This document shows, piece after piece, positions 8,559 to 17,044 of a stretch of 47,072 nt of DNA; positions within the stretch are counted from its first letter, which is position 1; each line of letters opens with the position of its first letter. The notes under the pieces were generated by a model that worked only from the letters and a program-made list of their open reading frames with translations, was not told the origin of the DNA and searched no databases. This DNA is from CAYMUR01 sp964393615 (GTDB taxonomy: Bacteria; Planctomycetota; Planctomycetia; Pirellulales; Pirellulaceae): positions 1 to 47,072 of the forward strand of contig CAYMUR010000032.1 of assembly GCA_964393615.1 (NCBI GenBank). The letters are read 5' to 3'. The position numbers and the translations under genes are program-made.

Positions 8559-10244
8559 ATGTGGCAAACTAGTGGGAAAAGAATGGTACCGGCATGGATT
8601 GTTTTTTTGGTGGCAGCGACTGTCATTCCTGCCGGAACGCTTTTTGGAGCCCGTGCAGAGGATAGCCAGAAGCGTTCTGATGATAAATACACGTTAGACA
8701 AACTTCGCCATGAGCGAAAACAGATGGCTCAACGTAAGCGGCGGATTGTTTTCAACAACGATGGAGACGAACTCTGGAGAGGGACCGATGGCACGCGCGA
8801 AGGAGTACTCGCTGCCCGTACGACGGGCTTGGCTGGTTCGCACGTTGATGCCATCTGGCAGTGGGGATCTGATGGATTCAAATTGATCCATCAAAACGGT
8901 CCGTTTGCCAGATTGTACACCATGGACAGAAATGGCCCGAATTATCAGCGGGCTTTCAAGGCCTACCAGACTTTGATGGACGATTGTGGTAAGGACAATC
9001 TGGAGATCATGATCGATTTCTGTCGGGAACACGGAATGGAGATCTTTTACTCGAATCGGATGAACGACGTTCATGATTCCTATTTTCCCGGACGATTGTA
9101 TATCACCAAAATTGAACATCCGGAGTGGTGCCTGTCGACCAAGGAGAAGGCAAAGCGATTCCATTATCCCGATCCGCGTTCTAGCTGGTCAGCCTGGAAT
9201 TTTGAGGTTCCCGAAATACGACAACTTACTGTGGACGCCTTGCGCGAGGTTTGTCAAACATACGACATCGATGGGATCGAACTTGATTATTGGCGGCACC
9301 TCGTTAATTTTCCGGAAATGCTTCGCGGACAACCGGTGACTCCCCAAAATCTGAAACGGATCAATCAGTTGATGCGAGATATTCGTCGGATGAGCGAGGA
9401 AGAAGGACTACGGCGAGGTCGGCCAATCTTGCTTTGCGGCCGATGTGTCGAAGACGTCGAGGTTTCAAAACAATCAGGTCTGGATATCGCTACTTGGCTT
9501 CAAGAAGATCTGGTGGATATCCTCTCGATGGCTTACGGTACCGAGCACTTCCCACCTGTATACTCCATCACGTCATTGGCCAAAAAATACGACGTGCCCG
9601 TTTATCCGATGATTAACTCGTATGATATTGCTACGACCGAACCGACCTCGGATGGTAGCAAGAGAAGGGGTAATTTGCCGGTATGGCGGGGTGATGCATT
9701 GAATAAGTTTGAACAGGGTGCGGCGGGCCTACAGACCTTCAACCTGTTTGGTGCCCACTGGCAACAATTTCGAGAATTGGGTGATCCGAATCTATTGCTG
9801 ACCCTGGACCGTACTTATGTCTGGTACTACCTTCCTTCGCAGCGCCGAGGCAGAAATACTTTTGGAGCATTGCGGACGACTCGGCATAGGCATCCGGTTA
9901 CCGTGACGGTTACCGGGTGTGAACCGATGCCACTTTATCTAGGAGAGGATCTCTCCGTGCCCGATTTGAATGGAAAGCTGCGAACGCTGTCGCTTCGTGT
10001 GCGCGCTAACGGCCTGACTGCTTTGCATGGTCTTTCTATCTCTGTGAATGGAGCAACGATTCGCCAATCAGAGACTGTTCCTGAACTTGGTGACGAGGCC
10101 GAAGTGGTGTGGATCTACTACCAAGGAATCGACGGTGATTTGTTTACGAAAGGTAAGAACCTTGTAACCGCAGTTGTTAAAACAGAAACCGCGCAGCCAG
10201 TGAAGATCGATCAGGTGCGTCTCGATGTGCGGTACAACGATTAG
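8559..10244 (+). CDS. Exported GHL10-like glycoside hydrolase, paralogue 1
   Basis: 561 residues from ATG 8559, which has GGGAGAG just upstream. The open frame extends back to 8301, but that part overlaps the previous gene and is not credible. The signal peptide is MWQTSGKRMVPAWIVFLVAA and onward. A TIM-barrel glycosidase pattern follows, with EIFYSNRMNDVHDS around 161-174 and DIDGIELDYWRH around 236-247. In GH-A-type barrels, GIELD or GIHLD loops of this kind carry acidic active-site residues. A C-terminal beta-sandwich-like region covers about the last 120 residues. It shares its architecture and the RMND and DGIELD motifs with the genes at 10578-12287 and 12496-14137, but is the most divergent of the three. 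Assignment to a family-10-like (GHL10/DUF187) hydrolase is by motif resemblance; the substrate is unknown. Confidence 0.75.
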   Translation: MWQTSGKRMVPAWIVFLVAATVIPAGTLFGARAEDSQKRSDDKYTLDKLRHERKQMAQRKRRIVFNNDGDELWRGTDGTREGVLAARTTGLAGSHVDAIWQWGSDGFKLIHQNGPFARLYTMDRNGPNYQRAFKAYQTLMDDCGKDNLEIMIDFCREHGMEIFYSNRMNDVHDSYFPGRLYITKIEHPEWCLSTKEKAKRFHYPDPRSSWSAWNFEVPEIRQLTVDALREVCQTYDIDGIELDYWRHLVNFPEMLRGQPVTPQNLKRINQLMRDIRRMSEEEGLRRGRPILLCGRCVEDVEVSKQSGLDIATWLQEDLVDILSMAYGTEHFPPVYSITSLAKKYDVPVYPMINSYDIATTEPTSDGSKRRGNLPVWRGDALNKFEQGAAGLQTFNLFGAHWQQFRELGDPNLLLTLDRTYVWYYLPSQRRGRNTFGALRTTRHRHPVTVTVTGCEPMPLYLGEDLSVPDLNGKLRTLSLRVRANGLTALHGLSISVNGATIRQSETVPELGDEAEVVWIYYQGIDGDLFTKGKNLVTAVVKTETAQPVKIDQVRLDVRYND

Positions 10245-10451
10245 TCATGATGTTGAATTCTTGAATCGTTTCATCTCCAGTGGATGCAGCGTTAACTTCA
10301 CATCTTCATTGGAGGTTGCGAACGTTTCGGTATCAACGAGAGTTGTGATAGAACTACCTTGAAGCTCAATGATGGTCCGTGTTTCCAAGTGGTTTCGAAG
10401 CAAGGCACATCCTGGTTTTGGGGTTTTCGCCGATTCACTGGTGATGCCCAT
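10245..10451 (-). pseudogene. Possible remnant of a glycosidase C-terminal beta-domain
   Basis: A 68-residue minus-strand frame reads LLRNHLETRTIIELQGSS, then VDTETF and VKLTLHPLEMKRF before its stop. That pattern (strand-rich, ending in a variant of LxPxEMRxF) resembles the small all-beta domain that closes many glycoside hydrolases. No matching catalytic domain is found upstream on this strand: the frame starts at an ATG in the middle of the motif series, and 10452-10577 shows nothing coding. It may be a deletion remnant of a further hydrolase. Chance resemblance is quite possible. Confidence 0.3.
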
Positions 10452-10577
10452 GGCCTAATGGCGATGTTGCGGGGCAGAAGGTCGTTGCATGCGGTTGGGA
10501 ATAAAGAGTGCCGCAGCTGGGGCGTAGTTTTCACTTTGAAAAGGGCCTAAGGGCGAGCAGAATTTCGGGCACGGCAA

Positions 10578-12287
10578 TTATTTGTCATTTACCTTTGTAC
10601 GACGATCGCGAATCCGTACTTCGAAATCGCGCACTTGTACGGAATCTGTTCCCCCACTTTTGCTAAGGCGAGCAGAGATCCGATTATCTCCGAACTTCGC
10701 CCAATCGGAAGTCAGCTCCATCCGGTAACGGTGGAAAGCAGGCAAAACAAATCCTTCTTGCTTGGTTTGACCATCGGCATCGAATTCACGTTGAAAGTTC
10801 TTCGGAGGTACGGTTTTTCCGTTGAGGGTCAATTCCAACATGTCTTCCTTTACCAGGCCAGTCACTTTGAATTCGAGCGTTGCAGAGAGATCAGCAGAAC
10901 TCAAATCCTCCGCCATGCGAAACTGAAGTGTCTTCGTCGAAACGGTTCCGTCTCGATAGATCTCGATCAGGTCGTGTTTGATGGCACCGGTGGGATATTC
11001 ACGCGACCGCCAAAGAGGGTGAAAGAAATAATGCCTGTCTCCATAGTGCTTGTTGCCGGGGATGATTACCTTGGGATCTCGGATCGCGGTCAAATAATCA
11101 AGCGCACGTGGCCATTCGGCCAGCATGAATTTTGGCGATGCTTGTCTCCATTCGTTACCCGGCAGAATACGATACTGGTTGTAAAAGTTATAGGCTGATA
11201 TTCCATTGGCACCGTAGGAATAAAAGTTATTGGCGGCGGCGCGAAATTGGTCGAGGCTGAGTCCTCGAGTGAAGTTTGCCTGGCTGATGGATCCAAAGAC
11301 GGTTGGATAGATTTTGCAGTGCGTACCTTCAGTGAACTTCACAAACTCTTCAACGCGGATGTTGATGTCGAAATGCATGAAATCAGAAGGGCAGAGGTAA
11401 TCGACCCCTCCCTGTTGCACCCAAGCTTCCACGTCGAATCCAAGCGTCTGACATTCTGCGACGGTCTGAGGAACCCGAACGCCCAAAACGAGTCGATCAC
11501 GCCCACGTTGTTTGGCAGCCATGTCAAGAAGTTTTCGTGTTTTCACAATAAATTCAGTGAGAATTGCGGTGTTTTCTTCTGCTTCGGACGGGTTGAACAT
11601 GTGACAATGGCGCATCCAATCCAGCTCGATGCCGTCCACATCGTGATGTTCCAATGCTTCTTGAATGATGGAGAGTACTGTGTTCCGAACGCCCTCGTAT
11701 TTGTAGTCCATTCCGGATGGCAATTCTCGCAGACGCCAGGTGGGATGATTTCGATAGAAAGGTTGTTGATTAGATTGTATGTGCCGATCGTTCATTCGAA
11801 AACAAGCGATAAACTCCATCCCGTTCTTGCGTGACTGGTCAAGGATGACCTCGTTCATGTCATATCGGTCATCAAACCCTATCATCGCTGGTGCGATCTT
11901 CGGATTCCCTATCATCCAACCTCGATCGGGGGCCCGATTGATTGTCTTGTAGCCGGCGGTACTGGTACCCCATGGAAAGGAGAGTACACAGATGGCGAGG
12001 CGATCGACTCCAGCCTGTGAGTGTTCGTCGACGATATTCTCGACGAGAGTCTTCACTTCTTCGGGTGTGAGTGTTTTCTCTTTCTCTGCCTGTGCCCATA
12101 GCATTTGGTAGTGCCACAAATTAATTTCATCCCAATTGACGATCAATCCGCACGCTTCTGAAGGCTGTTCGTCCTTTGGCGAGGTAGCCTCGGTAGTTTT
12201 TCCGTTGGACTGGATTCCAAGGGTTATCGTGAAAGTTCCGAGAAGCAGTAGGAGTACGTGATTGCCCAGCCAGTTGTTTGTACACAT
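10578..12287 (-). CDS. Exported GHL10-like glycoside hydrolase, paralogue 2
   Basis: 569 residues with a signal peptide (MCTNNWLGNHVLLLLLGTFT and onward). Diagnostic stretches are SFPWGTSTAG (about 103), ACFRMNDRH (161-169), MDYKYEGVRN, DVDGIELDWMRHCH (216-229), GVRVPQT and GVDYLCPSDF. The C-terminal 120 residues form a beta-rich domain (FRMAEDLSSADL, LELTLNGKTV, FDADGQTKQEG). It is closely similar, block for block, to the gene starting at 12496 and transcribed away from it, so the two are a head-to-head duplicated pair. It probably cleaves or recognises an extracellular polysaccharide; this is inferred from the barrel-type motifs and export. Confidence 0.78.
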   Translation of the reverse strand: MCTNNWLGNHVLLLLLGTFTITLGIQSNGKTTEATSPKDEQPSEACGLIVNWDEINLWHYQMLWAQAEKEKTLTPEEVKTLVENIVDEHSQAGVDRLAICVLSFPWGTSTAGYKTINRAPDRGWMIGNPKIAPAMIGFDDRYDMNEVILDQSRKNGMEFIACFRMNDRHIQSNQQPFYRNHPTWRLRELPSGMDYKYEGVRNTVLSIIQEALEHHDVDGIELDWMRHCHMFNPSEAEENTAILTEFIVKTRKLLDMAAKQRGRDRLVLGVRVPQTVAECQTLGFDVEAWVQQGGVDYLCPSDFMHFDINIRVEEFVKFTEGTHCKIYPTVFGSISQANFTRGLSLDQFRAAANNFYSYGANGISAYNFYNQYRILPGNEWRQASPKFMLAEWPRALDYLTAIRDPKVIIPGNKHYGDRHYFFHPLWRSREYPTGAIKHDLIEIYRDGTVSTKTLQFRMAEDLSSADLSATLEFKVTGLVKEDMLELTLNGKTVPPKNFQREFDADGQTKQEGFVLPAFHRYRMELTSDWAKFGDNRISARLSKSGGTDSVQVRDFEVRIRDRRTKVNDK

Positions 12288-12439
12288 AAAAATGTTACTC
12301 GTGAGTGGAATTGTGCGAGGTTCGATTCTACCTGATCTTCACTAGGTAAAGGGCGCGATTGTTGGCTAGGGTTTGATTGCAGCTGTTATCACTGCATGCT
12401 ATCTTCTGCTAAATGACGTGTCCATCACGGTTGCCTAAA

Positions 12440-12456
12440 AGAAACGATTTGTTTCT
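12440..12456. promoter_or_regulatory. Short inverted repeat between the divergent paralogues
   Basis: AGAAAC/GTTTCT arms surround a GATTT loop, 40 bp upstream of the ATG at 12496, in the 208-bp space that must hold both divergent promoters. It may be an operator shared by the two hydrolase genes. No supporting second copy was found. Confidence 0.25.
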
Positions 12457-12495
12457 AATCCTATCAGTTATTTAACTCAACTAGAAAGTTTTCAA

Positions 12496-14137
12496 ATGTT
12501 TGATATCACTGGTCGAACCGGTAGATGGATGATGGTTGTGATCGGAATGATGATCGGCATGAACTGCCTTTGGGTTGGCAGGTCGGTAGGTGAGGTTGAG
12601 TCGCCAGGAAAGCCTGTCGATTCTGAACTGTGTCGGATTGTTGTTAATTACGATGAGTTTAATCTGTTCAGATATCAGCTCAGGTGGCTGAAAGATCACT
12701 TAGAAAGAGAGCCGAGTCCTGCAGAGGCCAAGGAGATGATCGAACAGATTGTCGATCAGCATGCCAAAGCTGGAGTCGATCGGCTGGTGCAGTGTATTTT
12801 TTCGCTGCCGTGGGGTACGAGTACTGCAGGTTTTAAAACTTTTAATCGGGCGCCCAACCGTGGCTGGTTGGAATTGGTGCCCGGAATGACAGGATTCGAA
12901 GAGAGTGGATATGACTTTGTGGAATTTGTGCTTGAGCGTTCACACAATAACGGAATGTTTTTTTTGGCTGGATTGCGGATGAATGATCGGCATCCGAATG
13001 CGGAGCAGCAGCCCTTCTTCAAGGAGCATCCCGAGTGGCACTTGGGGCCAGATTTCCGTGGAGCGGTTGATTATAAATACGAGGGAGTCCGTAATGCAGT
13101 CCTGGCTTTTACAAAAGAGGTATTGGATCGTTACGATGTGGACGGCATCGAACTGGATTGGATGCGCCATTGCCACGTCTTCAGGCCATCCGAAGCTGAA
13201 GAGAACGCCCCACTTCTTACCGACTTTATGGTCAGGCTACGAAAACTGATGGACGAGGCTGCTCGCCGACGGAGTAGTGATCCACTTTTGTTGGGAGTGC
13301 GAGTACCTCAAACCATCGAGGAGTGTCGAATATTGGGGTTTGATCTAGAGGGCTGGGCTCGTGGAGGAGTGGATTATATTTGCCCTGCAGATTTTCATTG
13401 CATCGACTTTAACATCCAAGTGGATGATTTTGTAAGGTGTACCGTCGGGACCAACTGTGAAGTGTATCCATCGATTTATGGTACGCTCAGTATAGGTGGT
13501 GCGCGGCGTCGGGGACTTACACATGAGCAGTTCCGTGCCGCCGCGAATAATTATTATTCTTTTGGTGCCCAAGGGGTCTCTCCGTATAACTTTTATACCC
13601 AGTTCATGATTTTACCGGGTAACGAATTTGGGAAAGCGTCGCCGGAGTTTTTACTGTCTGAATGGCCTCGTGCGCTCGGATACCTGACGGCGTTGCGTGA
13701 TCCAGCGGAGGTTGCCAGGGGGGATAAGCATTATTTGTTTTATCCACTCCACCCGAACAAAGCCGTGACGGGTGTCCGCAAGCACCAAGTAATCGAGCTT
13801 AGTCGCGGGAAGACATCGGCCCACGGCGCGACCCGGTTGCGGCTGGCGGACGACCTGAGATCTCCGCGGGGGGCCGCAACGCTGGCATTCAAAGTTGCCG
13901 GNNNNNNNNNNCACCGAAAGCATCCAACGTACCTTTGATGCTGACGGCCAGTCGAAGGACGAGGGCCGCCAGATGGCTCCGTTTTACCGGTACGAGGTTG
14001 AGCTGACTTCACCACCGGCGGTGTTCGGAGACAACCAGGTGCAGTTGCGACTGTTGCAAAGTTCGGGTACGAAAAAACTGGTGGCACAAGAATTTGAAAT
14101 TTATGTTCGCAACGTGGAGCAGGAGAAAGTTGAGTAG
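12496..14137 (+). CDS. Exported GHL10-like glycoside hydrolase, paralogue 3 (contains assembly gap)
   Basis: This is one gene split by ten N at 13902-13911, which puts its 3' part (13912-14137) in an apparently different frame. The N-terminal part has a hydrophobic export signal (MMVVIGMMIGMNCLWVG) and then the same blocks as paralogue 2: SLPWGTSTAG, AGLRMNDRH, VDYKYEGVRN, DVDGIELDWMRHCH (about 213-226), LGVRVPQT and GVDYICPADF. The C-terminal domain resumes after the gap with the blocks RTFDADGQSKDEG and APFYRYEVELTS. It is the first gene of an operon: its stop at 14135-14137 is one base before the next ATG. Function as for paralogue 2, a secreted sugar-active barrel protein of unknown substrate. 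Confidence 0.8.
13902..13911. other. Assembly gap (10 N placeholder) inside paralogue 3
   Basis: Aligning to paralogue 2 (VTG, then LVKEDMLELTLNGKTVP, then PKNFQREFDADG), about 17 codons are missing between VAG and TESIQRTFDADG. The codon phase on both sides requires a gap divisible by three. About 51 nt fits both conditions, so the 10-N length is not real. Confidence 0.8.
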
Positions 14138-14138
14138 A

Positions 14139-16343
14139 ATGCGAGCGTCGAATAAGTATCTTTGCCGATTCATTACTGCAGCGGTTCTTACAGGAATCGT
14201 TGTTGGCTGGTGTGATTGTCCCATGAAAGCGGACGATGGAACCAAGAATACCTCGCTGAAGTTGTACACAATGTACGATGACGAGGTCGCACGTTGTATT
14301 CGTGAAAGCGGACAACCGGATGATTTCGTGATGACGCGGTATTTGGATGATAGGCCCATGCCAACGCTACGATCCGAGGAGCAACAGCGAGGATATGTTG
14401 TCTTCCAGCGGCATTGGATGAACCTCGTTTTTCCGAATTCGATTCCTCAACGCGAAGAAATGACGGATACGCTGGAAAGTTTTGCGGCGCCGGGTGAATA
14501 CGAACCCCTGACATTCTGTATAAGAACCCTACGCGAGATAAGAAGCCTTGAAGTCAAAGTAGAGGATCTCGTTTCAGCGAATGGAGATCGACTGGAAGCC
14601 CCTACTGTTCAAGTTGTCCGGTGTGTTCCCCGAACTTGGCAAAGCGAGCAGTGGCTCTACAAGGATGGCCCTGTGGGAGTGATGGCGATGCCTGCTTATC
14701 TCGAAATACCCCGTTTAATCGATATGGTGGCTGGTAGAACAGTACAGTTTTGGCTGACGGTGAAAGTCGCTGACGACGCGGCAGCGGGGATCTACCAGAG
14801 TGAAATTCATATCCGGCACGACCAGGGAAAAACTTGTACCATCACGCTCCAAGTAGAGGTGTTGCCTGTCAGGTTATTGACGCCCCCCCACGTGCTAGGT
14901 TTTTGGGATTTTCAACGTGCTTACCAGGGGGAGATCGGAAATCTTGACCAGGTGCATCAGGTGATGAGGGAGCACGGTGTGAATGCAGTGTTTGCAAGGG
15001 TGGGATTGTTTGAATACGACAAGAAAACGGACGCGTACGATTTTAGTAAGTATATTTCGATTGACGATTCAGGGCATGTGACGGTTGCCTTGGATGGTTC
15101 GTCGTTGGAAGCGTCTATGATAGCAGCAAAAAAAACAGGTCTTCGGCATTTCATCTACACGCCTACTCTGTCTCTATTTGTCGCCAGGGAAGTTTTAGCC
15201 CGTTACGGTAAGCCGTTACTGGAAGAACAAATAGATGCTGAGATTTCCAAAGTGACCAAGCGGTTTCAGGGTAGCCAACAGTATGAGGTGATCAAGAAAG
15301 AAATCATCAATGCAAATCAAAAGTACTACCCGATGTATAGCCAGGCTTATGCCGACCTTTACGTAAAGATTGTTCGGGAGATTTGCAAAGAAGTCCAAAA
15401 ACGGCATTGGCCACGATTGGTGTTGTCTTCGATGGACGAAGCTTACAGTCATCATGTACACCACCCAACCGCATATCCCTTTGTCGTACGCCACCTGGAA
15501 CTGATGAAGCAAGCTGGGGCGACGACAATTCTCAATCATTGCTCACCCTTTTTAGGTGGTGTATACAGTGAGTATATGCGGGAGGCGATGAAGTATTTGG
15601 ATATTGCTATGCCGGGTGGAAGATTGTCATTGGAACGGGGCCGAACGTCGCCCTATAATGCCACATTGGGCCAACTCGTCGAAGCTTTTTCTCAAGAGGG
15701 GATCACAACCTACAATTACAGTTTAAGTGGTCAAGCGGGAGGGGTATTCCCCGACCTTAGCGTTGTCAGATTCAGTGGGGGATTCTTCTTTCATACTCTC
15801 GGCAAAGGTGTACTGGGCAATATCGACTACATTTACTTTCGTCCAGAAGGTGATCCGTACAATCCGATTGATGACTACAACAGTGCCGACAATAGGCAAC
15901 TCTGGTCACACGAGCGTCTGTGGTTCTTTCCACCACAGGAATCAACAGGACGGCTGGGCGGTCGGTCGTTATCACTAGTGGCCAAACGTGAAGGATTCGA
16001 TGATCTGCGGTATCTTGAAACGCTCAATGCACTTATCGAACAGGCAAAATCCAAGTTAGACTCCCCCAGAGTACAACAGAGCACTCAATCGGCTAGTCTG
16101 GCGCGTCAGAGAATATTGGCATCCTTTCACTTCACGGATAAGGCGCTCGATGACAATCGACGCAATTCGTGGAGTCGCTGGGATACGGTTCGAGGTGCGA
16201 AGGGTGAAAAATCCACGGTCGCTGGAGAGCTGCGTCTGGCCAATGGTTGGACGTATTCGAAGTACGATCACAGCCGTCGAGAGATTGCTGATGCGATTAT
16301 CCAGCTCCAAAAGCTGCTGCTTGCAGAGGAGGTCCATCGATGA
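14139..16343 (+). CDS. GH123-like exported glycosidase (N-acetylhexosaminidase-type fold)
   Basis: 734 residues from ATG 14139, one base after the previous stop, with AGGAG about 13 bases upstream. A longer frame from 14094 would overlap the preceding gene and is not preferred. The signal peptide covers about residues 1-31. An N-terminal beta-sandwich (about 85-245) is followed by a TIM barrel with SSMDEAYSHHV (D433-E434), matching the adjacent Asp-Glu pair of GH123 beta-N-acetylgalactosaminidases. A C-terminal helical/DUF4091-like segment (REGFDDLRYLETLNALIEQA) completes the architecture. GH123 enzymes use substrate-assisted catalysis on 2-acetamido sugars; that specificity is an inference here. 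It overlaps the lipoprotein gene by 4 nt. Confidence 0.75.
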   Translation: MRASNKYLCRFITAAVLTGIVVGWCDCPMKADDGTKNTSLKLYTMYDDEVARCIRESGQPDDFVMTRYLDDRPMPTLRSEEQQRGYVVFQRHWMNLVFPNSIPQREEMTDTLESFAAPGEYEPLTFCIRTLREIRSLEVKVEDLVSANGDRLEAPTVQVVRCVPRTWQSEQWLYKDGPVGVMAMPAYLEIPRLIDMVAGRTVQFWLTVKVADDAAAGIYQSEIHIRHDQGKTCTITLQVEVLPVRLLTPPHVLGFWDFQRAYQGEIGNLDQVHQVMREHGVNAVFARVGLFEYDKKTDAYDFSKYISIDDSGHVTVALDGSSLEASMIAAKKTGLRHFIYTPTLSLFVAREVLARYGKPLLEEQIDAEISKVTKRFQGSQQYEVIKKEIINANQKYYPMYSQAYADLYVKIVREICKEVQKRHWPRLVLSSMDEAYSHHVHHPTAYPFVVRHLELMKQAGATTILNHCSPFLGGVYSEYMREAMKYLDIAMPGGRLSLERGRTSPYNATLGQLVEAFSQEGITTYNYSLSGQAGGVFPDLSVVRFSGGFFFHTLGKGVLGNIDYIYFRPEGDPYNPIDDYNSADNRQLWSHERLWFFPPQESTGRLGGRSLSLVAKREGFDDLRYLETLNALIEQAKSKLDSPRVQQSTQSASLARQRILASFHFTDKALDDNRRNSWSRWDTVRGAKGEKSTVAGELRLANGWTYSKYDHSRREIADAIIQLQKLLLAEEVHR

Positions 16344-16795
16344 AACACTTTTACGACCACCCCTGGCCTGTTCAATGCAAAATCCGATGGATTTCGTTCT
16401 TGGCATTTTGTCTGACGACTTTGGGTTGTGGAGGTACTGGAGCACCTCGGCCCGTACCAGTACGTGGGACAGTCGAGTACAACGGACAACCATTGACGCA
16501 AGGGTCTGTAGCCTTTGTCCCGATGGTTGCCACTGAGGGGTACTCGGCGCGTGGTACCATCAGTAGGGATGGAAGCTTTGCACTGACCACCTTCGAAGAG
16601 AGTGACGGCGCATTTCCAGGTAACTATAAAGTGACGGTATTCGCGTATGACGGGACAGAGAATGTTTCGGGCTCTTCGTTTTCAGCTGTTGGACCGAGTT
16701 TGATTCCCGAACGGTATAATGATGCCAGTACGACCGATTTGCACTGTACGGTGAATGAGAATCGCACGGAAGTCAAGTTGGAACTCAGGGACTGA
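16340..16795 (+). CDS. Small transthyretin/carboxypeptidase-regulatory-like lipoprotein
   Basis: 151 residues. The ATG overlaps the preceding TGA (ATGA), and AGAGGAGG lies eight bases upstream, so it is translationally coupled to the GH123-like gene. The N-terminus is a lipoprotein-type signal ending in LTTLGCGG, with Cys about residue 30. The mature part is a small beta-sandwich: VRGTVEYNGQPLTQGSVAFV, then GTISRDGSFALTTF, FPGNYKVTVFAY and LIPERYNDASTTDL. This family is abundant in planctomycetes and is usually found beside surface or secreted proteins; its role is unknown, probably structural or binding. Here it closes a three-gene operon with two exported glycosidase-like proteins, suggesting an envelope-bound partner. 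Confidence 0.85.
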   Translation: MKHFYDHPWPVQCKIRWISFLAFCLTTLGCGGTGAPRPVPVRGTVEYNGQPLTQGSVAFVPMVATEGYSARGTISRDGSFALTTFEESDGAFPGNYKVTVFAYDGTENVSGSSFSAVGPSLIPERYNDASTTDLHCTVNENRTEVKLELRD

Positions 16796-17044
16796 ACGAT
16801 CGGTTAGCTATTTTAGTGCTTGGAAGTCCGGCTGCGATGTCAGAACATGGTAGCCGAACGAAGGCGGTCGAATTTTCCCTGAAATCTACCGGTTGCCCAA
16901 TAGACGGTAGGTTGGTGGTGTAGCGCTGCGCTGGCTGAAGTGCTCCCGGCGCGGTTTCCCCCCCCCCAGGAATCCGCTCAACCTCCCCGCACCCATAGCT
17001 GATCGAAATACGGTCGAGTGTGTTTGGGAATTGCCACGCTCTGG

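Noticed and set aside
12325..12350. GGTTCGATTC string resembling a tRNA T-loop
   Set aside because: The flanking bases do not form a T-stem and no acceptor, D or anticodon arms are found around it.
16958..16967. Run of ten C as a possible phase-variation tract
   Set aside because: It lies in the intergenic space between two convergent genes, not in a promoter or coding frame, so slippage would have no clear effect.
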